NCBI RefSeq assembly: GCF_028682455.1
Contig: NZ_JANHLD010000001.1
Location: forward strand, 1,488,001 to 1,552,000
DNA from: Pseudomonas putida
GTDB lineage: Bacteria > Pseudomonadota > Gammaproteobacteria > Pseudomonadales > Pseudomonadaceae
Length of the DNA stretch: 64,000 nucleotides
Direction of reading: 5' to 3'
A program made the translations under genes and the position numbers. How positions within the stretch are numbered: position 1 is the stretch's first letter; every line of letters starts with the position of its first letter. Positions 57,370 to 64,000 of this stretch are shown one piece after another. The notes below the pieces were generated by a model, which was not told where the DNA came from, did no database searches, and was given only the letters and a program-made list of their open reading frames with translations.

Positions 57370-57414
57370 CAGGGATTTGTCCCTGGCCTATTGGAAACCG
57401 TTTTTTCGGTTTCC
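57370..57414 (+). promoter_or_regulatory. two hairpins in the rpsO leader
   Basis: CAGGGA-TTTG-TCCCTG at 57370-57385 and GGAAACCG-TTTTTT-CGGTTTCC at 57393-57414 lie just before the rpsO ribosome site. Such structure is where S15 binds its own mRNA in other bacteria, so translational autoregulation is plausible. Confidence 0.5.
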
Positions 57415-57433
57415 CTTGATTTGGAGAAGCCAA

Positions 57434-57703
57434 ATGGCACTCAGCGTTGAAGAAAAAGCAAAGATCGTTGGCGAATTCCAGCAAGCTGCTGGTGACACCG
57501 GTAGCCCGGAAGTGCAAGTTGCACTGCTGACCGCCAACATCAACAAGCTGCAAGGCCACTTCAAGGCCAACGGTAAAGACCACCACTCGCGTCGTGGCCT
57601 GATCCGCATGGTTAACCAGCGTCGTAAGCTGCTGGACTACCTGAAGGGCAAAGACACCACTCGTTACAGCGCCCTGATCGGTCGCCTGGGTCTGCGTCGC
57701 TAA
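57434..57703 (+). CDS. rpsO: 30S ribosomal protein S15
   Basis: An 89-residue primary 16S rRNA-binding protein. The whole family pattern is present: [50 protein letters not shown] and [14 protein letters not shown]. Ribosome site TTTGGAGAAGCC is well placed. It precedes pnp, the conserved rpsO-pnp pair; the 250-base gap carries a long hairpin. Confidence 0.98.
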   Translation: MALSVEEKAKIVGEFQQAAGDTGSPEVQVALLTANINKLQGHFKANGKDHHSRRGLIRMVNQRRKLLDYLKGKDTTRYSALIGRLGLRR

Positions 57704-57724
57704 TAGCGGCCTGGCCAGTGGTGT

Positions 57725-57786
57725 GCACGGCGTGTTGCATTCTTCGCTTCCGGTGCCTGGCATCGGGAGCGATGAACACGCCGCGC
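57725..57786 (+). promoter_or_regulatory. long double-stranded hairpin in the rpsO-pnp gap (candidate RNase III site)
   Basis: GGCGTGTT (57729-57736) pairs with AACACGCC (57775-57782), extended outward by GC.C/G.GC pairs. An inner stem CGCTTCCGGTGCC/GGCATCGGGAGCG follows, with a few mismatches. The overall dsRNA is over 25 bp. In E. coli the equivalent pnp leader is cut by RNase III and then used by PNPase for autoregulation. Confidence 0.6.
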
Positions 57787-57953
57787 GTATCTATGAGGTT
57801 GGCTGTCTGTCTCGCCTGAGCGGTTTACCGCAAAGGCAGGGCAGGCTCCCAACCTCTAGTTTTATCTGGACGGTCAACGGGGCCGATTCCCTGTTCTGCC
57901 CAAGAATTCGCAAGAACCAGTTCCCCCAGAGCCACTGAAGAAGGTAGGAAACC

Positions 57954-60059
57954 GTGAACCCGGTAATCAAGAAATTCCAGTTCGGTCAATCGACCGTTAC
58001 CCTCGAGACGGGCCGTATTGCTCGTCAAGCGTCCGGCGCCGTATTGGTCACCGTCGACAACGATGTCACCGTGCTGGTGACCGTGGTCGGTGCCAAACAG
58101 GCCGATCCAGGCAAAGGCTTCTTCCCCCTGTCCGTTCATTATCAGGAAAAGACCTACGCCGCCGGCAAGATCCCTGGTGGTTTCTTCAAGCGTGAAGGCC
58201 GTCCTTCCGAGAAAGAAACCCTGACTTCGCGTCTGATCGACCGTCCGATCCGTCCTCTGTTCCCAGAAGGCTTCATGAACGAAGTGCAGGTCGTCTGCAC
58301 CGTCGTTTCCACCAGCAAGAAGACCGATCCGGACATCGCTGCGATGATCGGTACCTCGGCTGCCCTGGCCATCTCCGGTATTCCGTTCGAAGGCCCGATC
58401 GGCGCCGCGCGCGTTGCTTTCCACGAGAGCACCGGCTACCTGCTGAACCCGACCTACGAGCAACTGGCTGCCTCGAGCCTGGACATGGTCGTTGCCGGTA
58501 CTTCCGACGCCGTACTGATGGTTGAATCGGAAGCCAAAGAACTGACCGAAGATCAGATGCTGGGTGCGGTCCTGTTCGCCCACGACGAATTCCAGGCTGT
58601 GATCCAGGCTGTCAAAGAGCTGGCCGCCGAAGCTGCCAAGCCGACCTGGGAGTGGAAACCGGCTGTTGCCAACACCGAACTGCTGAACGCCATCCGCGCC
58701 GAATTCGGCGAAGCCGTTTCCCAGGGCTACACCATCACCGTCAAGGCCGATCGCTACGCGCGCCTGGGCGAGCTGCGCGATCAGGCGATCGCCAAGTTCT
58801 CCGGTGAAGAAGGTCAGCCTTCGGCTTCCGAAGTCAAAGAGATCTTCGGTGAAATCGAATACCGCACCGTTCGCGAAAACATCGTCAACGGCAAGCCACG
58901 TATCGACGGTCGCGACACCAAGACCGTGCGTCCGCTGAACATCGAAGTTGGCGTGCTGCCAAAAACCCACGGTTCGGCCTTGTTCACCCGTGGCGAAACC
59001 CAGGCCCTGGTCGTTGCGACCCTGGGTACTGCCCGTGACGCGCAGCTGCTCGACACCCTCGAAGGCGAGAAGAAAGACCCCTTCATGCTGCACTACAACT
59101 TCCCTCCGTTCTCGGTGGGCGAGTGTGGTCGCATGGGCGGTGCTGGCCGTCGCGAAATCGGTCACGGCCGTCTGGCTCGTCGTTCGGTCCAGGCCATGCT
59201 GCCTGCCGCTGACGTCTTCCCTTACACCATCCGCGTGGTATCGGAAATCACCGAGTCCAACGGTTCCAGCTCCATGGCTTCGGTCTGCGGTGCTTCCCTG
59301 GCTCTGATGGACGCCGGTGTACCAATGAAGGCGCCTGTTGCCGGTATCGCCATGGGCCTGGTCAAAGAAGGCGAGAAGTTCGCTGTTCTGACCGACATCC
59401 TCGGTGATGAAGACCACCTGGGCGACATGGACTTCAAGGTAGCCGGTACCGCCAAAGGTGTTACCGCGCTGCAGATGGACATCAAGATCAACGGTATCAC
59501 CGAAGAGATCATGGAAATCGCCCTGGGCCAGGCCCTGGAAGCGCGCCTGAACATCCTCGGCCAGATGAACCAGATCATCGGTCAGTCCCGTAGCGAACTG
59601 TCGGAAAATGCTCCGACCATGATCGCGATGAAGATCGACACCGACAAGATCCGTGACGTTATCGGTAAAGGCGGCGCGACCATCCGTGCCATCTGTGAAG
59701 AAACCAAGGCCTCGATCGACATCGAAGACGACGGTTCGATCAAGATCTTCGGTGAGACCAAAGACGCCGCTGAAGCTGCTCGTCAGCGCGTTCTGAGCAT
59801 CACTGCAGAAGCGGAGATCGGCAAGATCTACGTTGGTAAGGTCGAGCGCATCGTTGACTTTGGTGCCTTCGTCAACATCCTGCCTGGCAAGGACGGTCTG
59901 GTTCACATCTCCATGCTGAGTGATGCTCGCGTCGAGAAAGTGACCGACATCCTCAAGGAAGGTCAGGAAGTCGAAGTACTGGTACTGGACGTGGACAACC
60001 GCGGCCGTATCAAGCTGTCGATCAAAGACGTTGCAGCGGCAAAGGCATCGGGCGTCTAA
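57954..60059 (+). CDS. pnp: polynucleotide phosphorylase
   Basis: A 701-residue 3'-5' exoribonuclease of the RNA degradosome. Two RNase PH domains are seen (residues about 10-145 and 310-520; [25 protein letters not shown], and [18 protein letters not shown]). A KH domain (about 555-612, [13 protein letters not shown]) and an S1 domain (about 618-690, [31 protein letters not shown]) follow. Start is GTG at 57954 after GAAGGTAGGAAACC. Strong terminator follows at 60073. Confidence 0.98.
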   Translation: MNPVIKKFQFGQSTVTLETGRIARQASGAVLVTVDNDVTVLVTVVGAKQADPGKGFFPLSVHYQEKTYAAGKIPGGFFKREGRPSEKETLTSRLIDRPIRPLFPEGFMNEVQVVCTVVSTSKKTDPDIAAMIGTSAALAISGIPFEGPIGAARVAFHESTGYLLNPTYEQLAASSLDMVVAGTSDAVLMVESEAKELTEDQMLGAVLFAHDEFQAVIQAVKELAAEAAKPTWEWKPAVANTELLNAIRAEFGEAVSQGYTITVKADRYARLGELRDQAIAKFSGEEGQPSASEVKEIFGEIEYRTVRENIVNGKPRIDGRDTKTVRPLNIEVGVLPKTHGSALFTRGETQALVVATLGTARDAQLLDTLEGEKKDPFMLHYNFPPFSVGECGRMGGAGRREIGHGRLARRSVQAMLPAADVFPYTIRVVSEITESNGSSSMASVCGASLALMDAGVPMKAPVAGIAMGLVKEGEKFAVLTDILGDEDHLGDMDFKVAGTAKGVTALQMDIKINGITEEIMEIALGQALEARLNILGQMNQIIGQSRSELSENAPTMIAMKIDTDKIRDVIGKGGATIRAICEETKASIDIEDDGSIKIFGETKDAAEAARQRVLSITAEAEIGKIYVGKVERIVDFGAFVNILPGKDGLVHISMLSDARVEKVTDILKEGQEVEVLVLDVDNRGRIKLSIKDVAAAKASGV

Positions 60060-60072
60060 GCTTGATGTGTTG

Positions 60073-60100
60073 AAAAAAGGACCCTCAGGGTCCTTTTTTT
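60073..60100 (+). terminator. terminator after pnp
   Basis: A6, GGACCC-TCA-GGGTCC, T7. Ends the rimP-to-pnp cluster. Confidence 0.93.
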
Positions 60101-60234
60101 ATGTCTGCAGGAAATACCTTGCGGACTTGCATCTTGCATGCAGGATTTTCACCGGGCTTGCAAAATGCACGATCCCGGTTGTTTGCTTGATTCGTAACTT
60201 GTTGATTTTTAAGGATTTATATCATTGCAAAAAC

Positions 60235-60250
60235 TGGCACAGCCCCTGCA
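60235..60250 (+). promoter_or_regulatory. sigma-54 (RpoN) type promoter before the BON-domain gene
   Basis: TGGCACAGCCCCTGCA has GG (60236-60237) and GC (60248-60249) exactly ten bases apart and matches TGGCACG-N4-TTGCA at most positions. The start point would be near 60262, leaving a leader of about 55 bases to the ATG at 60317. No activator site was identified. Confidence 0.6.
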
Positions 60251-60316
60251 ATGGTATTCATACCCCTGCTGCCAGGACTTAAGGCGCAGACTTTTCGAAA
60301 AACAGGAGTGTCTCGT

Positions 60317-60667
60317 ATGAAGAAGTTCGCTATTGCTGCCGCTACTGCCACCGCCCTGACCCTGACCCTGGCTAATGCGGCATTTGCCCAACAGGCTACT
60401 CAGGCACCGCTGACCGTTGCTGCCGGTGAAATGACCGAGGCAAAAGAGGCGACCTCCGATACCTGGATCACTACCAAGGTCAAAGCTGACCTGATGACTG
60501 AAAAAGGTGTCCCTGGCACTGACATCAAAGTTGAAACCAACAAGGGCGTGGTTTCCCTGTCTTCGGACGTGACGCTGACCGATTCGCAGAAAGACATGGC
60601 AGTGGCCATTGCCAAGAAAATCAAAGGCGTGAAGGCCGTATCGGCTGATGGCCTGAAATCCGAATAA
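60317..60667 (+). CDS. periplasmic BON-domain protein
   Basis: A 116-residue exported protein. The signal peptide is KKFAIAAATATALTLTLANAAFA, cut before QQATQ. The single BON domain (about 48-115) reads DTWITTKVKADLMTEKGVPGTDIKVETNKGVVSLSSDVTLTDSQKDMAVAIAKKIKGVKAV, similar to OsmY-type modules that bind phospholipids or protect against envelope stress. Ribosome site AACAGGAG. It is a single-gene unit between two terminators, with a sigma-54-type promoter. Specific function is unknown. Confidence 0.9.
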   Translation: MKKFAIAAATATALTLTLANAAFAQQATQAPLTVAAGEMTEAKEATSDTWITTKVKADLMTEKGVPGTDIKVETNKGVVSLSSDVTLTDSQKDMAVAIAKKIKGVKAVSADGLKSE

Positions 60668-60736
60668 ACAGGAAGTTTGTCCCGACTCGCAGACCCCCAA
60701 AGGTTCATGCGAAAGACCAAAAGGACTTGGTCACTC

Positions 60737-60767
60737 AAAGCCCCGGCACTGGTTGCCGGGGCTTCTT
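60737..60767 (+). terminator. terminator after the BON-domain gene
   Basis: AAGCCCCGGCA-CTGGT-TGCCGGGGCTT followed by CTTT; sits between convergent genes. Confidence 0.9.
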
Positions 60768-60780
60768 TATGGGCTCGCTT

Positions 60781-63717
60781 CTACTCGGCGTCCAGGTGCA
60801 TCGGTGTGATCACGCGACCGTCCGGCTCCGCCTGGCCGAGGCTTGCGTCAATGAAATACACCCGGTCATCTTCCAGCTTGGCCTTGTCGACCAGATAGTC
60901 CTTGATGCTGCTGGCCCGCGCTTGGCCGAGCTGGCGCAGCAGCAAGGCGCTTTCGGCCCACGACTTGAGCACCGCGTCACGCAACTGAGTGGTGCGCTGT
61001 TCACGATCCAGTTGCTCCCACTCGGCGGGTGGTTGCTGTTTCAAGCGGGTACGGTAGATGCCTTCGAGCATGGCCGGTTTGTCGCCATCGGGCACCTTCA
61101 GGTCCGAGGCCTGGGCGGGTACTTTGTCGCCGCGGCGTTGGAGGATCTTGTAGTAGGTGCTTTGGTATTCGCGCTCCAGGCGCTGCTGGGCAATCAACGG
61201 GCCGTCGCTGCTCTGGGCACTGGTGCCTTCGATCTCCAGGCGCAGGGCCGGGCGCTCCTTGAGGGCGGCTGCCAGTTTGTCCAGGGCACCCTGGGCGTCA
61301 GGCGCGAGATCACTGGAGCCGGCCGCAAAGGCCACGCTGCCGAGGTCCTGGGCATCGCCACCACTGATCAAGCCGCCGATGAACTTGAACGGCGCCTGGG
61401 CTGCGCGCAGTACCAGGTTGCGCAGCGTCTGCCAGACAATCGGCATGACGCTGAACTGCGGATCGTTCAGGTCACCTGTAACCGGCAGTTCAATGGAGAT
61501 CTTGCCTTCGGTGTCCTTGAGCAGCGCCACGGCCAGGCGAATCGGCAGGTCGACTGCATCCGGGCTGTCGACTTTCTCGCCCAGTTGCAGTTGCTCGACC
61601 ACCACTTTGTTCTCGGCCTTGAGCCTGCCCTGGGTAATGATGTAGTGCAGGTCGATATTGAGACGGCCCTTTCGGATGCGGAACCCCGCGAACTTGCCTG
61701 AGTAAGGTGTCAGGGTGGTCAGCTCGACGCGCTTGAAGCTGGTAGCGATATCCAGGCTTGCCATCGGGTCGAAGGGATTCAGCGCGCCTTTGATGGTCAC
61801 TGGTGCGTAACGATCGACCTTACCCTTGATATCCACCTTGGCCGGCTTGGGTTGGCGGTTGTCGATGGTGCCGATCTGGCCGTTGAGCTGCTGAATGGCC
61901 GTGGCAAAGTTGGGCGTCAGGCTGAAGTCGGCAAAGTTGGCTGAGCCGTCGTTGATGTCGATGGCACCGATACGTATGCCCAACGGCTTGTCGCTGCTTG
62001 CTGCAGGCTTACTCTTGGCCTGGGTTTGAGCCGTGGCCGGTTGCGGGATCAGCAGGTCATCGATGTTGGTGGTGCGATCTTCGTTGATCATGAAGCGCGC
62101 GTAGGGCTGCTTCAAGGTGACCTTGCCGATGCTCAAGGCATCGCCGTGCCGGTACGACACCGTATCCAGGTTCAACTGCTGCCATTTGACAAAATCCCGG
62201 TCCTTGATGGTGTCGAGAGTATGCAGCTGGTTGACCTGAGCCTTGCCATCGATGGTGAAGGCCAGCGGCTCGACGCTCTTGAGGTTGACGTCGAGGTCAC
62301 TGCCCAGCATGCCACTGCGCAGCTCCAAGCGGATGTAGGGGCTTATATAGGCCTGGGCAACGCGCAAGTCGATGTCCTGGGTGCTCACCTTGAGCCGTGC
62401 TGTGACCGGCGCCAGGTTGACCTCACCGGCTGCCTGGAGCTTGCCTTGCTTGCCAACACCGGTATCGAGCTTGAGGGTGAAGGGCGACTGGTTGAGACTG
62501 TCGAAGTTCTGCAGGTCCAGATTCAGAGGGCCAAGATCGAGCGCGACTGGCTCTTTCTGGGAGCGGTCGGCCAGGTGAACCTGGTAGTTGCGCAACTGCA
62601 CGTCCTTGAGCAGGACTTGCCAGGGTTTGCTCGGTGCTGCAGGCGCGGCGTCTTGCTCGGCACTCGGCTCGGCAGTTGCAGGCGCGGTCTTCTCTTGCGG
62701 GGTGGCCTTGGGGGGCTGGCTGGCGAACAGCTTCTGCCAATCGAGTTGGCCGTCCGACTCCAGGGCCGCCCAGGTTTCCAGCTGTTCGCTGCGAATCTTG
62801 CCGACGGTGACCAACTGCTTGGCCAGGTCGACGGACGTTTCGCTCACATCCAGGCGCGCCAGACGAGCCAGCGGGCGCCCATCCGGGGTCTTGATGGCAA
62901 ACGGCGCGATACTGACAGAGGTGTTGTCGAGCAGCAGTTCGGTTTCCTTGGACAGGTTCAGCGAGTAGTGGGTGTCGAGGCTCAGCACGCCTTCTTCCAG
63001 CACCAGCGGGACGGCATCGCGGACGTAGGGCCAGAAGGCCTTCATCTTGCCGTCAGTGATCTTCAGGGTGCCTTCAGAGGCGATGGGAATCAGGCTGAAC
63101 GTACCGCTCCAGTCGATACGCCCCCCGTGCGGGCCGATGGCCACCAAGGTCATGTCGGTACTGTCTTCGGGCAGGGTGCTGAGGTTCTTCAGTTCCAGAT
63201 TCATCGAGTCGTAGAGAAACTCGATCGGTTCGCTGGGGCGAAGGTCCTCGAAGTGCAGGTAACCCTCACTCAGTTTGATGCTGCCGATGCGTACCGGGAA
63301 AGGGTCGCTCGGCGGCTCCTCGGGCTTGGGTTCGCTGGCGGGTAGCTTGAACAGTTGGGTTAGGTTAAGGCTTCCATCCTTGGCAAACAGTACTTCGGTG
63401 CGGGCCTTGTCCAGCTCGATACCGTCCAGGTGCAGCGCACCGGACCACAGGCTGTCGAGCTGCAGGTTGGCATAGAGGCGCTCGAAGCCGACCTGTTCCT
63501 TGCCTGGCTCGCCAATCTGCAGCCCCCAGAGAGTCAACTCCAGGCTGAACGGGTTGAGCTCTATACGCTGCAGATGGGCCGGCACCGTAGCGTAGTTGGC
63601 CAACTGCTGATTGGCGATACGCAGGGCCACCCCTGGGAGAATCAGAAAGCCAAGCAGGCTGTACAAGGCCACTGCGGCCAGCATGGCGCCGAGGGCGCAT
63701 TTCAATCCTTTGGGCAT
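60781..63717 (-). CDS. large AsmA-like / DUF748 envelope protein
   Basis: A 978-residue protein anchored by one N-terminal membrane helix (LGAMLAAVALYSLLGFLILPGVAL). The rest is periplasmic and made of DUF748 repeats rich in beta strands (ALHLDGIELDKARTEVLFAKDGSL; ADFSLTPNFATAIQQLNGQIGTIDNR; the closing LPIRLAVALLKDTEGKISIELPVTGDLNDPQF). Residues from about 815 form an OmpA-like region (VAFAAGSSDLAPDAQGALDKLAAAL) that may contact peptidoglycan. AsmA-superfamily relatives bridge inner and outer membranes for lipid traffic. Start: ATG at 63717 is preferred over a GTG at 63762; neither has a clear ribosome site. Precise role unknown. Confidence 0.88.
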   Translation of the reverse strand: MPKGLKCALGAMLAAVALYSLLGFLILPGVALRIANQQLANYATVPAHLQRIELNPFSLELTLWGLQIGEPGKEQVGFERLYANLQLDSLWSGALHLDGIELDKARTEVLFAKDGSLNLTQLFKLPASEPKPEEPPSDPFPVRIGSIKLSEGYLHFEDLRPSEPIEFLYDSMNLELKNLSTLPEDSTDMTLVAIGPHGGRIDWSGTFSLIPIASEGTLKITDGKMKAFWPYVRDAVPLVLEEGVLSLDTHYSLNLSKETELLLDNTSVSIAPFAIKTPDGRPLARLARLDVSETSVDLAKQLVTVGKIRSEQLETWAALESDGQLDWQKLFASQPPKATPQEKTAPATAEPSAEQDAAPAAPSKPWQVLLKDVQLRNYQVHLADRSQKEPVALDLGPLNLDLQNFDSLNQSPFTLKLDTGVGKQGKLQAAGEVNLAPVTARLKVSTQDIDLRVAQAYISPYIRLELRSGMLGSDLDVNLKSVEPLAFTIDGKAQVNQLHTLDTIKDRDFVKWQQLNLDTVSYRHGDALSIGKVTLKQPYARFMINEDRTTNIDDLLIPQPATAQTQAKSKPAASSDKPLGIRIGAIDINDGSANFADFSLTPNFATAIQQLNGQIGTIDNRQPKPAKVDIKGKVDRYAPVTIKGALNPFDPMASLDIATSFKRVELTTLTPYSGKFAGFRIRKGRLNIDLHYIITQGRLKAENKVVVEQLQLGEKVDSPDAVDLPIRLAVALLKDTEGKISIELPVTGDLNDPQFSVMPIVWQTLRNLVLRAAQAPFKFIGGLISGGDAQDLGSVAFAAGSSDLAPDAQGALDKLAAALKERPALRLEIEGTSAQSSDGPLIAQQRLEREYQSTYYKILQRRGDKVPAQASDLKVPDGDKPAMLEGIYRTRLKQQPPAEWEQLDREQRTTQLRDAVLKSWAESALLLRQLGQARASSIKDYLVDKAKLEDDRVYFIDASLGQAEPDGRVITPMHLDAE

Positions 63718-63808
63718 GTGCGACGTCGTCTGTCTCGAACGGGAGTGCTTGGAGTATGGCACGTAAAATCGGTTCCGAAATTACTCCAGAAATAAGCGAA
63801 AAAATCTT

Positions 63809-64000
63809 TCAGAGCTGAAGAATCAAGGTCTTGAGCGGCGATTGGCCGTCCTGCGACGGAAAGTCGCTGGCGGGTTTGAGGACCTGCCAGTCACGTACGG
63901 GACGCCCATTTTTTTCGGCGCAACGCAGTACCTGGTCGCGCCAGTCCTCGAGACTGACCTTGGCCAGATTGTTACAGCAGATCAGAACGCCATCCTTCGC
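63809..64000 (-). CDS. C-terminal end of a class I SAM-dependent methyltransferase-like protein (partial)
   Basis: The last 63 residues of a minus-strand gene that begins beyond the window. The visible part reads GVLICCNNLAKVSLEDW...DQVLRCAEKNGRP and ends SPLKTLILQL. The pattern VLICCNN followed by a helix and a terminal beta strand is that expected after motif VI of rRNA methyltransferases of the RlmI/RlmK kind. The assignment is tentative because the catalytic motifs are outside the window. Confidence 0.6.
   Translation of the reverse strand, partial: AKDGVLICCNNLAKVSLEDWRDQVLRCAEKNGRPVRDWQVLKPASDFPSQDGQSPLKTLILQL

Overview
The window is a stretch of Pseudomonas chromosome, most likely from the P. 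putida/P. fluorescens side of the genus. Support comes from the GC-rich sequence, the conserved housekeeping order grpE-dnaK-dnaJ-dapB-carA-carB-greA-yhbY-rlmE-ftsH-folP-glmM-tpiA-secG-tRNA-tRNA-rimP-nusA-infB-rbfA-truB-rpsO-pnp, the lldR/lldP-lldD-dld lactate locus beside smpB and ssrA, and the REP elements. From memory, P. putida KT2440 also has a type I restriction locus near ssrA; I could not check this.

Left arm (1-7.4 kb): an iron-uptake cell-surface signalling unit on the minus strand (FecI-type sigma factor, FecR-type anti-sigma factor, TonB receptor with a signalling domain) with a Fur-box-like site upstream. It is followed by a zinc-free medium-chain oxidoreductase, an aromatic amino acid permease and a TetR regulator.

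Island (about 7.52-20.39 kb): a 12.9 kb genomic island inserted in the 3' end of the tmRNA gene ssrA. A P4-type integrase lies beside the intact ssrA 3' end, and a decayed copy of that end, next to a terminator, lies at the far boundary. Cargo is a type I restriction-modification operon (hsdR, hsdM, hsdS) with an Mrr-family nuclease as last gene, an unrecognised 338-residue protein, a second and different tyrosine recombinase translationally coupled to an 88-residue protein, and about 0.95 kb without convincing genes that holds three long hairpins, two with perfect arms.

Lactate region (20.4-28.6 kb): ssrA (tag ANDENYEGYALAA), a small exported protein, then dld, lldD and lldP (all minus) divergent from their regulator lldR, with a perfect 17-bp LldR-type operator between. 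smpB, the tmRNA partner, follows and appears nearly leaderless.

Housekeeping arm (28.7-64 kb): a sodium:solute symporter, ratA-rnfH, bamE divergent from fur, recN under a LexA box, and the heat-shock operon grpE-dnaK-dnaJ under a sigma-32 promoter. Then come dapB, carAB-greA, rlmE-ftsH-folP-glmM, tpiA-secG, tRNA-Leu(GAG), initiator tRNA, and the translation/RNA-decay cluster from rimP to pnp. The carA leader encodes an arginine-rich reading frame that enters an intrinsic terminator and whose stop overlaps the TTG start of carA, which looks like arginine attenuation with translational coupling. The right end has a BON-domain protein behind a sigma-54-type promoter, a large DUF748/AsmA-like protein and the end of a methyltransferase-like gene.
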